Source of the DNA: Breviolum minutum Mf 1.05b.01
Taxonomy: Eukaryota; Sar; Dinophyceae; Suessiales; Symbiodiniaceae
Direction of reading: 5' to 3'
Length of the DNA stretch: 64,000 nt
Assembly (NCBI GenBank): GCA_000507305.1
Contig: DF239428.1
Coordinates: 206,629-270,628, forward strand
Shown in pieces: positions 1 to 9,508 of the stretch. A model generated the notes under the pieces. It was not told where the DNA came from and did not search any database. It worked only from the letters and a program-made list of their open reading frames with translations. How positions within the stretch are numbered: position 1 is the first letter of the stretch; each line of letters opens with the position of its first letter. Position numbers and translations under genes: made by a program.

Positions 1-48
1 ATCCAAACGGTGGTTGTTTGGGATTTCTGAACCATCAACAGTATCTCT
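1..48 (+). repeat. family E repeat, truncated at window edge
   Basis: The first bases (TCCAAACGGTGGTTGTTTGG then GGATTTCT and CAACAGTA) match the 3' part of a roughly 95-bp motif seen again near 18.2, 25.3, 25.9 and 27.5 kb. The 5' part lies outside the window. No inverted termini are visible, so the class is unknown. Confidence 0.55.
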
Positions 49-1160
49 TCTGTTTGTCCTTGCCCAGGCCCAGGCCTATCTAATCTCCTAGTTTTGTTCT
101 TTGAAGCTTCAGCCACGTGACACGCAGAGGTCGGAAAAGTCAGGACTTTTCGGTGGCGGTGCCTTCTTCCAAAGATTGGACCTTATCCGATGGAAAGCAG
201 ATGCATAGGGACTACAGTACATCGTACATCAGGCTGTGTTCTCTTCTAAAAAAAAATGGTCACTTTTGAGACTTCAAAATATGCAGTTGTTCATTTTACT
301 GTGTATTAATCTGTGTAATATATATATATATATATATACATACGTAAATAGCTGACTGCTAGGTAAGCCTTCCTACCACCTGCACCCAGGTAGACAGCCT
401 CCTCCAGCGACTCCGGAAATGCTACGATGTATGATGATGAGCATCATTACAATGTCGCTTATGATTATTCCACTGCTCATCTTATGAGTATATACTACAG
501 TATGTGTCATCGGCAAAAGTCACTTTGGAGGGGGAATGGTCATCCCTTGTCAATAGGCAACCTAATGATGTGTGCATAAACCTTGACTGTTAGGTTCATT
601 GCTTTTTTGTAGGGATTGATATCCGAAAATGACCGCATGTGGCAAAAATGTATGGTTTGATACCTCCTATATGATACTGGCTGTTTCCAACAAAATCCAA
701 GCCAACCGCTTGAATCCACCTACTACCTCCAAGAAACAAACACAACTTTCAATTCTTACAACCATCCCAACAGTTGTTTTTTCCCCAAAAATAAACTTGT
801 GCACATGTTATTATGTTCTTTCCCTCTATCTGGCCAAATCAGAATATTTCACCAACCCGGGTTTTCCCTAAAATAGGCGGGGTTCCATTTCCCTTTTAAA
901 TGCTGACCTTTTGGTGACCCTTTTGGATGTCCCATCATCCCCAAGGTCCCATGCCTGGGTTGACTCGGTCGACTTGCCCGCGGACTCTTGGGGCGATTTT
1001 GATCCTTCACCTTCTCACCGTAGATCGTCCAAAGACAACGACCTGTGGCAAAAGCAGGATGATTCGCCATGTGTTTGCAACGGGTTGGCAAAGATTTGAA
1101 GATTTGAGTCTCTTGCCCGCGTTTTATTAGCTCAATGGTTCAGCGAAACATGCTTCCGCA
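49..1160. other. AT-rich non-coding stretch
   Basis: Only short random open frames are present. A small TA dinucleotide run sits near 318-340 and a poly-A run near 250. Nothing gene-like or repeated elsewhere in the window was recognised. Confidence 0.5.
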
Positions 1161-1166
1161 ATGTAT

Positions 1167-1290
1167 TACCACCCCCCGAAAACTAACATGACTGGCTGGA
1201 ATATCCACCGTTTCGAATATTTTCGAAAAACATCTTCATTCATGTTTGTCTTTGCCATTGTCAATGTTAGTTTTCCGGGGGGGGGGGGTA
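1167..1290. mobile_element. foldback element, family A'
   Basis: The ends form an inverted repeat: TACCACCCCCCGAAAACTAA on the left and TTAGTTTTCCGGGG...GGTA on the right. The inner left arm CATGACTGGCTGGAA is shared with the copies at 38130 and 60572. Both ends carry TA, as expected of a TA-targeting MITE, although TA could be part of the repeat itself. Confidence 0.6.
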
Positions 1291-1729
1291 CCTTTCAATG
1301 GAACAGCCATGTCCTACTACCACACCTGCAGTGGTGTGCCGACCAAGGACCTCAAGGAAATCCAACCCCCCCAGAGAAGTGAAGGTGCATGAAAATCATT
1401 GAAACTGGCATTTTTTCTGTTAAAGCAACACAAGAAGATCATGGTTTTTGTTTGGGAACAAAATATGTGGAAAAATATGGAAAAAGTCACGCCTAAATTT
1501 TCGGAATTCCAAAGGAACCTGCGAAAAAACCCAATGAAAAAAACCTGCCGAAAAATCACTGGATCCCAACGAAACGAGCCTTCCATAGCCCGGAGACATC
1601 CAGCTTGGGCATCGTCTCCACAGCTTCTGGCCACATGGTGAGATGATAGGTATGGGATGCTGATGAAGTGTCAAGCCTGGGTAAAAGTTCACAGTGCTTT
1701 GATGTGTTTTGTGTCTTAATGACACCATG

Positions 1730-1730
<1 letters not shown>

Positions 1731-1804
<74 letters not shown>
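1731..1804. repeat. (TATC)n tetranucleotide microsatellite, followed by TA run
   Basis: About 18 uninterrupted CTAT units, then TATATA to about 1840. In one frame it reads as repeated SIYL, which is an artefact of the repeat. Confidence 0.95.
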
Positions 1805-1842
1805 ATATATATATATAATTATATATATATGTATATATAGAG

Positions 1843-1946
1843 ATACCCTCTCTGAAACTAATAGTTCGCACCTGAAAATTGTGGATTGGAAGATGATTTT
1901 GCTTTTGGAAAGGCTTCCTTGTAGGTGCCATCTTTGTCTCAGGGTA
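1843..1946. mobile_element. foldback element, family A
   Basis: The left end TACCCTCTCTGAAACTAATA and internal CACCTGAAAAT...TTGGAAGATGATTTT match the family A consensus. The right end is GTAGGTGCCATCTTTGTCTC then AGGGTA. It directly abuts the TATC/TA microsatellite. Confidence 0.6.
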
Positions 1947-2499
1947 ATTCTACTAGAACTCTATCTACCACAACGACCTCACGAATGACACCCCTTGGAC
2001 CTCAGCATCTAAATGACTCAACTTGGACCCTGGACCCTGGACCTCAAGATTAAGGTATCAACCTTGAGGATTGTATCCAAGAACTCTCCAAGAGGACCCA
2101 CTGGAGATTGACCCTAAAAAAAACTGAGTATCCTAATAGTCTCGAAATACTTGGGGGTTCGCTGGTAAGGTCCTATTAATTTTTTGGATGGAATAGACTC
2201 CGTATAGATCATCTTCCCTTTCTCACAGTTTGGATGAAAAAGGTGAATAGTCTCAAAATATTTCCATTCATTCTTTTACTTTTCATTTAACTTCAAAAAA
2301 AATGACGAGAAAAAAAAAACGTGCTTCCTAAGTATAAAACACCCCCAGACTCTATTCATACAAAACAGATTGCTGAGGCTGCACAGGTGCTTTTTTTTTC
2401 CGGGAACTCCCATTTCGGAACCACACCTTCAGCTGCGACTTGTTTGGTCTTCACCGACCTTCTCGGACCTTTCAAAGGCTGGAGACTGGGGAAATCGAC
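1947..2499. other. no gene seen
   Basis: This stretch holds short imperfect repeats of 'ggaccct/cttggacc' near 1990-2100 and poly-A runs near 2296-2320. No convincing coding or RNA signal was seen. Confidence 0.4.
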
Positions 2500-2570
2500 T
2501 TTTGGAAAAGGAGATTCCTATTGGAAACCCACCATTTTTGGGAGGCTACGTTTAGTTTCAGGGAGGATAT
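2500..2570. mobile_element. family A element, right part only
   Basis: Contains GGAGATTCCTATTGGAAACC and ends GTTTAGTTTCAGGGAGGATA. The same internal motif occurs in the copy at 30084. The left arm is missing. Confidence 0.5.
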
Positions 2571-2700
2571 CTGTTCTTAGCTTTTTCCCACAATACTTTA
2601 CATGATATTCACCAGTGATTGAAAATACGAAAATTAAAACATGGCATTTGGTACGGAAGGCGCACTATACATGTATACATATATGTATGTAATGTATATA

Positions 2701-2788
2701 TGTCTTGATTCAGAGCCATGATCGCAGGGACTTTTAGGCCCAGGTGGAAAAAGGGGTTGCGTGGACCGCAACCGATGTGCTGTCAACA
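2701..2788 (+). repeat. 5' LTR of the copia element
   Basis: TGTCTTGATTCAGAGCCATG ... GTGCTGTCAACA, ending just before the primer-binding site. It matches 10233-10320 except for a G/A change near the middle and the first base (T here, A in the 3' copy). It is very short for an LTR. It contains an ATG that opens a 26-codon frame ending in TAG within the primer-binding site. Confidence 0.9.
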
Positions 2789-2789
2789 T

Positions 2790-2801
2790 TGGTAGCGGAG
2801 C
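2790..2801 (+). promoter_or_regulatory. tRNA primer-binding site
   Basis: TGGTAGCGGAGC begins one base after the LTR. It has the form expected of a sequence complementary to a tRNA 3' end (TGG complements CCA) and resembles the TGGTATCAGAGC site of many copia elements primed by a methionine tRNA. The exact tRNA is inferred, not shown. Confidence 0.7.
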
Positions 2802-2875
2802 TGGCAAGGACCAGCTTCCGCCATAGGTTTGGCGTTGGGGTGTCTTAGGTTAGACGAACCCGGTGATTCAGAGCC

Positions 2876-5800
2876 ATGTCTGACTTTGGAGCATCACTTC
2901 GATACTTCAGTGGGGAGGACTGTGACTACCGCGAGTACCGGAGGTGGAAACAATGGACACAAAACAAAATGAGGGTCATGGACAAATTGACCAAGGAGTC
3001 GAGGGGAAGTTTTGTGTTCACCCTCCTACAAGGTCGAGCATTGGAAGTCATAGAACATCTGAAACCCGAAGAATACCAGAAGGAGGGGGGGGACGATGTG
3101 ATTTTCAAATTGCTGGACCGGCGGTGGCCGGAGAAAGATCGCACCGACGAAATCGGCGAGAACATTGCTGAAGTGTTCGCCTTGAAGGCGAAAGAGGGCG
3201 AAGGAGTTCGCCAGTGGTGCGCAAGGGCGAGGGAAGTCTTTGACCGCTGCTCTCGCAAAAGTGGCGTCACCTTCCCAGAAGAAGCAAAAGGATGGCTGCT
3301 TCTCCATTGCAGTGGTTTGGGAGAAAGTGATCGTGCCGTCATCTTAGCCCGAGCTCAAGGTGACTTGAAGATGGATGCCATCTCGCAATCGATGCGTTCC
3401 TGCTTTCCTGACTACGTGGTGAAGAAGAAGAGTGGCTATGCTGCTGCTCATGCAGTGGAGGGATTGCCTCATGACGAGGACAATCTTGCAGCTCCAGTCG
3501 AAGCCCCAGCAAACAATGAGTTCGAAGAGATTGAACAGTTTTTGGCCGAGCACGGTCATACAGTGGAGATTGAGCCCGATGATCCACAGTCTGCTGGAAT
3601 CTTTGATGAGGCCGAGACGGCCGAGATCCTAGCAGTGTCCTGGAAGGAGAAAAGAGCCGAATTGGGGAAACTTCAGAAGGCAAGGAAGTTCCAGCAAGCG
3701 TCTGACCTGAAGAGGTCATTCCACGTGGAGATCAACGAGCTACGTCGACGTTCCAAGTGTTTCAAGTGTCACAAGTTGGGACACTTTGCTCGTGAGTGTC
3801 GGAGTCGTGGGTCGGCATCTTCGATTTCTGCGCCATCGACCAACAACAAGGGTCGAGATTTTGCTGCTAGTGCAGTTCAGTGGTCTGAGCCTACGACAAG
3901 TGAACCGGTTCCGGATGCCCCTGAGCACTTTGTGTGCACTGCTGGATTTGGTGGTTCCTTGGAGGCTGGATACGATGTCTTTCTGGTGAGCAGTCCAGGT
4001 TTTGCCGTACTGGATAGCGGATGTGGCAAAACGATTATCGGATCCGAGACCCTGGAGGTTTTCAAGTCAAGTTGGACTGATGCTGGTATCAACATCCCTG
4101 AGGAGCTCAAGGAGACCAACGTGTTCCGATATGGGAACGGTCATCGTGAGGTGTCACATAGAGTCATCTGCATGCCCGTCTATTTGGCTGGCAAGTTTGG
4201 CAGGGTCCGAGCTTCGGTGGTGAAAGGCAGCGCTCCATTGCTGCTGTCACGACCGGCATTGAAGACCCTCAAAGCAAAAGTTGATTTCGACAGCGATCAA
4301 CTGACACTTTGGGATGGACAGAGTGTGCCACTGGAGGTGAATCAAGCTGGACAATACATTGTGGATGTGTCGAATTTCCCTTCTCATGGAGCTGATCGAC
4401 AACCAGCTGCCGAGCATGGAACTTCAGATGATGAGGTCCCACCTGATGCCTCTGCATGTGCCTCGGTCACCTTTAATCGAAAAAGGGATAAGAAGAAAGA
4501 CTATTGGGAATACCAGCCCGATAAACAAGTAGTGATTCGACATCATCTCAAGCCTCGTCGTAGCCTGTTTACACCTAGTTTGACTCAGTGCCCAGTAGGT
4601 CTTGATGCTTTGCAATCGTGTAGACTCACTAAAATGGAAGGTGTTTTTGGTTCCCAACAAAGGGTTGATGATTGGACAAATAAGCATGATGCACATGCCG
4701 TCGTCGGCTCACATCCATGGATAGGAGCCACAGTGTTTAAAATCAAAAGTGACGCTGTGCCCAACCTTCCATATTGTGATTCGTCCATGACAGCTGCTGA
4801 ACATGAGGTCCACATTTGCCAGTGGACGCCCAAACAGCAACGCAGTCTGACAGCCCAGTTGAGACAAACCAATTTGGAACAAGGTCAAAGGAAGTACCAA
4901 GTCATTGAAGTATTTTCACCCCCTAGATTTGCCTTGGAATGTGCCAAGCATAACCGGGAGTGTTTGTCTGCTGATTTGTGTACTGGGTGGGATTTCCGTA
5001 AACCTGAGGATAGACAACGAATGAAAGAGATTGTCCGTACCACTCCCCCAGAATTGTTAGTCCTTTGTCCTCCATGTACATGGGCTGGAGGTTGGTTCCA
5101 TTTGAATAAAACCAAGATGTCTGCTAGTGATGTTCGAGAAAAACAGTTACTCACCAGGTTGTTCATCCGGTTTTGTGGGGAATTGATAGATATCCAGTTG
5201 TCCAACGGGGGAAGAGTAATGTTTGAACATCCATTAGATTCCATTGCCTGGTCTCTTTTGAAGAGATTCCAACCACGAATGAGGATGATCAAGTTGCACA
5301 TGTGTTGTTACGGCATGCAACTGCCCTCAGGTGACCTGATCCGTAAGCCCACCATGCTGATGGTGTCACATAGCGACATGTGTAAGCTGAGTAGAACATG
5401 TCCAGGCCAGAGTGATCCAAAACATAGGACCCATCATGCCATTGCAGGTAGTGTTCCGGGGGTAGGATCAGTAAGTAAGTTCGCAGGTCAATATCCTAGT
5501 GCCTTTGTGAAAGCTGTGTTGAAAACCACACCGTCTGGTCTGGATAGTCCCGTGCTGATGGTGGTGGGTGATCAAGATCAATCCCACGAGTGTTTCGCAG
5601 CTTCTCGAATGGATGAGATCCGAAATGAAGATGAAGAAAGGTTGATAGTTAGCCTTAAGAAATTGCACCAAAATTTGGGTCATCCTTCAAGTAATCACCT
5701 CATCCGAATCCTTCGTCATGGTGGAGCTTCTGAGAAAGCTCTTCATCTAGCTAGGAATTTTGTTTGTCAACAGTGTGAGGCAAATAAAGCACCAGGAGCC

Positions 5801-8800
5801 CCGTTGCCTGCTCAAACTCAACGAGTCACCGAGTTCAATTCGTTGGTAGGCATAGACATAAAGTATCTCCCAGGATGGAAGGTAAATCAGAAAATCCCAG
5901 CACTGAACGTTTTAGACTATGCCAGTAGCATGCAATTGATGATCCCAATTTTCCAGCGAGAAACATCGGACATCATCCGAGAAAAATTCATGGAGCGTTG
6001 GGTATCTTGGGCTGGTATGCCCACTGAAATTGTGTGTGACCCAGCTAAGCCGAACGTTGCCGATGCACTCACTGTGCCTTTGGAACAGAGTGGTGCTACC
6101 GTGAAGATCACCGCTGCCGATGCCCACTGGCAATTAGGAAAAACTGAAGTGCATGGTGGTTGGTTTAGTCGTATCCTTAGCAAGGTAATGGAAGAGCATC
6201 AACCTGATGGTCCTAAGCCTTGGATGGAATGTGTTCATGCCGCCCATTGTAAAAATCAATTGATCCAAGTGTATGGCATGACACCATCCCAGTTCGTGTT
6301 TGGCAAAAACCCTAGAATACCTGAAAATTTGTTGGACGAACCACTTGACGTTGTTCCTGCCACTGCCTCGTTGTATCAAGATGCATTAGCAAAACAAGTG
6401 GCCATCCGGCAATCAGCTCGTCGAGCTGTTGTTGATCTTCAGGATAATCGTGCCTTGAGAATGGCTTTAGCTGCCCGTCCGAGAACCTCTCATGTGTTCT
6501 CACCTGGAGCTCTTGTTGCCTACTGGAGATCTCAGAAATGGGTGAATGGTCAACTCGAATCTGTAGGCAAGTGGCATGGGCCCGCAACTGTGTTAGGTTA
6601 TGTTGGACGAAACCTGGTGATCATCCATAAACGTCAGATCTTCCGTTGTGCACCCGAGCAAGTGCGTCCATCCACTTTGGATGAGAGCCGACTCATTGAG
6701 ACACCGGAAGTTGATCTTTTGGGGATAAAGGAGTCCATTGAAAAAGGAGCCATTCATAGTAAGCAATACATTGATTTGGTCCCAGAAGCATACCCTGGTC
6801 AAAGTGAAGAAGTGTCTCAGCAGGTGTCCAACACTGAAGCTCAGCCTGCTGCACCGTTGATGCCACAGTCTCTGGCTGATCGAATGGACAATGATGATCA
6901 ACCACTCCCAATTGAGAAGTCTGAAGAACCCAAGAATGCTGTGATTGATAAGAGTCCACTCGAGGAAACCATGAGTCCTAGTGTTGGTTCAGGTGCCAAT
7001 CCCAAAGAGCAAGGGTCGTCGTACGGACCTGTTCGTCGTCGCATAGGGGAAAAAGCTGGTCCCATGACGTTGTACCGACCAGCCCGAGCATCTGCCGATG
7101 ACTTTGCTGACATGATGAAGGAAATCGTACCACAATTGTTGCAAGAAGCTATCTCGTCTGAACAAGCTGAGACTAGATCTAGACCACCTAAGCGAGAAGC
7201 ACAGTCATCAGCAGTAGAAACCCCTGAAGCCAAGAGCCAGCGTGTTCGATCTCCATCACCACCTGAGGGGTTCGAGATCTCTGAAGGAGGTCAATCCGCT
7301 GAAGGAGCCACGTTTGCCGCTGATGAGGTAGCAGTCTTGTCTGTGTCTCATTTGACTGAGGTCTCTGAATTTCCCACTGAAGACCTCTCCTTTGAAGATA
7401 AGCAAGAGTTAATTGACCAATGGAAAGGTAACTATCCGATTGAAGTATTGGTTGCAAACTACCTCCAAAAGAAGGCTTCAAAAGAGATTAGGGTTAATGG
7501 ACATCCACCAGAGTTCCAAAAGAAAGTGGATGAAGCAAAGCTTCTAGAATGGTGTACCATCACCGGTAAAAATGCTGGAAGGGTTGTGTTTGGAAATGAG
7601 GCCAAAGAAGTTCGTCAACGCCTTCCACATAGGATAATGGGTAGCCGATATGTAATGACCATCAAAGAGGAAGATAATGCCCCGGCTAGAGTAAAAGCCC
7701 GTTGGTGTTTGCAAGGTCATCTTGACCCAGATTTGTCATTGAAGGCCCAAACCGGTGATCTTCAATCACCCACGTTATCCCAGGTTGGCCGAAACATGCT
7801 GTTTCAGTTGATTTCATCTCATAGATGGAAGCTTATGTTGGGTGATATCAAGGGAGCTTTCTTGTCGGCAGGTGATCTACCCCAAAGATATAAACCTCTT
7901 TATGCCAGTCTTCCAGCGGGGGGTATCCCCGGAGTTCCGGATGATGCACTGATTGAGGTACTAGGCCACGTATACGGTTTAAACGATAGCCCTTCAGCCT
8001 GGTATAAACGACTCAATCAAGCCTTGTTAGATGCCGGTTTTGAGAAATCTCAATTTGATTCCTGCCTCTACTACCTCAGAGACAACGGTAGACTGACTGG
8101 TATCTATGGCGTGCACGTCGACGACTGTGCAACTGGGGGAACCGGGGTAAAGTATGAACAGGCATTAGAAAAGCTTAAATCAACCTTCGAGTTTCGCAAA
8201 TGGAGAGTAGGCGATGGTGATTTTTGTGGTGCCTTTTATCAGCAAGATCCCCAGTCTCAGGAAATCACGATGTCACAAGCCAAGTTTGTAGAAAAGATTA
8301 AACCCATGCATTTCAGTCGAGAAAGGTTTAATGAGAAAGAGTCCCCTCTCACTGATAGAGAAATAAGCTGTTTGAGGGCAATCAACGGTAGTTTGAATTG
8401 GCTTTCGACGCAGTCGAGGCCAGATCTTGCTACGCAAGTATCGTTTTCTCAGCAGTCTTTTCCCAGACCGACAGTTGCCGATGCTATTGCAGCAAATCAT
8501 GCTGTTCGCCGTGCAAAACAGCATGCTGATCAGTCGATCCGGTTTAGTCACATTCCAGTTGATAAGTTAGCTATCATGTGCCACTCTGATGCAGCATTTG
8601 GAAATGCAAAGGCTGGAGCCACTCAAGCTGGCTATGTGATAAGCTTTACCCACCAAGATATGAATGAAGGTAAGGAATGTGCCTGGACTCCCGCTTTCTG
8701 GAAGAGTTCGCGACTTCCAAGAGTCGTTAGCTCGACTTTGAGTGCCGAGGCCCAAAGCATGTCATGTGCTTCTAGCATGTGCGAGTGGCTGAATCTTTTC

Positions 8801-9208
8801 GTATCAGAAGCTCTTGATGGTTCTCGTTTCTCACCGACCTTTTGGAACAGTTCATCACGTAGGTTGGTTATGGTTCTGACAGATTGTAAGTCCCTGTATG
8901 ACCATTTGTTGTCCCCGTCTTCACCCACTTTGGATGATAGGAGAACTGCAATTGATATTGTGATCCTTAGAGATAGCATAGCTAGGATGCAAGCTAATCT
9001 GAGGTGGATACCAACTGACCGTATGATAGCTGATGCATTAACAAAAGAGTCACCTGAAGCTTTTGATTTGATTCGTGCCTGCATTCGGTCTAGCACATAC
9101 CAAGTGAGCCCAGAAGCCCGAATCCTTGAACTTAGATCACAGGAACGAGATCGACGTAAGGCCTTTGCTCAGAAAAAGACTGAGCGTGTCCCAGTATCAC
9201 CTGAATAG
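2876..9208 (+). CDS. Gag-Pol polyprotein of Ty1/copia retrotransposon (2110 aa)
   Basis: This single frame supplies the structural and enzymatic proteins of the element. Gag occupies about 1-330, with a zinc knuckle CFKCHKLGHFAREC at 295-308. The aspartic protease motif is LDSGCGKT (Asp380). A segment at about 674-800 resembles a class I/C5 methyltransferase core (VIEVF 676-680, LCPPCTW with Cys734, FEHPLDSIAW 783-792). A pre-integrase H-H-C-C region follows at about 915-975. The integrase has Asp994, Asp1055 and Glu1091, spacing D-D-35-E. Reverse transcriptase has Asp1657 and the HVDD box (Asp1749/1750, where YVDD is usual). RNase H has Asp1905, Glu1958, Asp2003 and Asp2053. The start was chosen at the ATG after GATTCAGAGCC, directly upstream of the Gag-like SDFGASLRYF. 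No frameshift separates gag from pol, so Gag excess must arise in another way. It is longer than typical copia polyproteins because of the extra central segment. Confidence 0.95.
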   Translation: MSDFGASLRYFSGEDCDYREYRRWKQWTQNKMRVMDKLTKESRGSFVFTLLQGRALEVIEHLKPEEYQKEGGDDVIFKLLDRRWPEKDRTDEIGENIAEVFALKAKEGEGVRQWCARAREVFDRCSRKSGVTFPEEAKGWLLLHCSGLGESDRAVILARAQGDLKMDAISQSMRSCFPDYVVKKKSGYAAAHAVEGLPHDEDNLAAPVEAPANNEFEEIEQFLAEHGHTVEIEPDDPQSAGIFDEAETAEILAVSWKEKRAELGKLQKARKFQQASDLKRSFHVEINELRRRSKCFKCHKLGHFARECRSRGSASSISAPSTNNKGRDFAASAVQWSEPTTSEPVPDAPEHFVCTAGFGGSLEAGYDVFLVSSPGFAVLDSGCGKTIIGSETLEVFKSSWTDAGINIPEELKETNVFRYGNGHREVSHRVICMPVYLAGKFGRVRASVVKGSAPLLLSRPALKTLKAKVDFDSDQLTLWDGQSVPLEVNQAGQYIVDVSNFPSHGADRQPAAEHGTSDDEVPPDASACASVTFNRKRDKKKDYWEYQPDKQVVIRHHLKPRRSLFTPSLTQCPVGLDALQSCRLTKMEGVFGSQQRVDDWTNKHDAHAVVGSHPWIGATVFKIKSDAVPNLPYCDSSMTAAEHEVHICQWTPKQQRSLTAQLRQTNLEQGQRKYQVIEVFSPPRFALECAKHNRECLSADLCTGWDFRKPEDRQRMKEIVRTTPPELLVLCPPCTWAGGWFHLNKTKMSASDVREKQLLTRLFIRFCGELIDIQLSNGGRVMFEHPLDSIAWSLLKRFQPRMRMIKLHMCCYGMQLPSGDLIRKPTMLMVSHSDMCKLSRTCPGQSDPKHRTHHAIAGSVPGVGSVSKFAGQYPSAFVKAVLKTTPSGLDSPVLMVVGDQDQSHECFAASRMDEIRNEDEERLIVSLKKLHQNLGHPSSNHLIRILRHGGASEKALHLARNFVCQQCEANKAPGAPLPAQTQRVTEFNSLVGIDIKYLPGWKVNQKIPALNVLDYASSMQLMIPIFQRETSDIIREKFMERWVSWAGMPTEIVCDPAKPNVADALTVPLEQSGATVKITAADAHWQLGKTEVHGGWFSRILSKVMEEHQPDGPKPWMECVHAAHCKNQLIQVYGMTPSQFVFGKNPRIPENLLDEPLDVVPATASLYQDALAKQVAIRQSARRAVVDLQDNRALRMALAARPRTSHVFSPGALVAYWRSQKWVNGQLESVGKWHGPATVLGYVGRNLVIIHKRQIFRCAPEQVRPSTLDESRLIETPEVDLLGIKESIEKGAIHSKQYIDLVPEAYPGQSEEVSQQVSNTEAQPAAPLMPQSLADRMDNDDQPLPIEKSEEPKNAVIDKSPLEETMSPSVGSGANPKEQGSSYGPVRRRIGEKAGPMTLYRPARASADDFADMMKEIVPQLLQEAISSEQAETRSRPPKREAQSSAVETPEAKSQRVRSPSPPEGFEISEGGQSAEGATFAADEVAVLSVSHLTEVSEFPTEDLSFEDKQELIDQWKGNYPIEVLVANYLQKKASKEIRVNGHPPEFQKKVDEAKLLEWCTITGKNAGRVVFGNEAKEVRQRLPHRIMGSRYVMTIKEEDNAPARVKARWCLQGHLDPDLSLKAQTGDLQSPTLSQVGRNMLFQLISSHRWKLMLGDIKGAFLSAGDLPQRYKPLYASLPAGGIPGVPDDALIEVLGHVYGLNDSPSAWYKRLNQALLDAGFEKSQFDSCLYYLRDNGRLTGIYGVHVDDCATGGTGVKYEQALEKLKSTFEFRKWRVGDGDFCGAFYQQDPQSQEITMSQAKFVEKIKPMHFSRERFNEKESPLTDREISCLRAINGSLNWLSTQSRPDLATQVSFSQQSFPRPTVADAIAANHAVRRAKQHADQSIRFSHIPVDKLAIMCHSDAAFGNAKAGATQAGYVISFTHQDMNEGKECAWTPAFWKSSRLPRVVSSTLSAEAQSMSCASSMCEWLNLFVSEALDGSRFSPTFWNSSSRRLVMVLTDCKSLYDHLLSPSSPTLDDRRTAIDIVILRDSIARMQANLRWIPTDRMIADALTKESPEAFDLIRACIRSSTYQVSPEARILELRSQERDRRKAFAQKKTERVPVSPE

Positions 9209-9508
9209 CCACCAGATGAGAACTCGTCTCATCAATTGNTATTGTTGTGTTTGTAATTTTTCGTGATGTCCTTCTTTGTGATAGTCATCATAATCACTGA
9301 AGAAAATAATGGTTGCCAAATTGATAGTGTGATAAACATTTATTGTATAATCCAAAACCATGGGGTTTGACAAAGTGCACAATCTGAGTTGTGCCTGGGG
9401 GGGATTCACCGGGTGAATTGTTTTTGTGATTGTGTCTTGACACTGAAGTGTGTATCAAGCAATAGGATCGAAGTGACGATAGTTTCGTGAGAGCTAGAGC
9501 TTCCCATC
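9209..9508 (+). other. spacer between Gag-Pol and second ORF of the copia element
   Basis: A 300-base gap with no frame of note. It contains an ambiguous base at 9239 and a small inverted repeat ATTCACCGGGTGAAT near 9404-9418. A trans-splice acceptor could lie here (AG at 9491-9497), because dinoflagellate messages are trans-spliced, but that is inference. Confidence 0.5.
9239..9239. other. ambiguous base (n)
   Basis: The only undetermined base in the window, 31 bases after the Gag-Pol stop codon, inside the retrotransposon. It probably reflects an assembly or polishing conflict between copies. Confidence 0.95.

Noticed and set aside
1668..1988. Frame with repeated SIYL (also at 15887-16344)
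   Set aside because: Translation of the TATC microsatellite, not a protein.
9404..9418. Palindrome before the copia second ORF as a terminator
   Set aside because: A short palindrome without further support; bacterial-type terminators do not apply to this genome.
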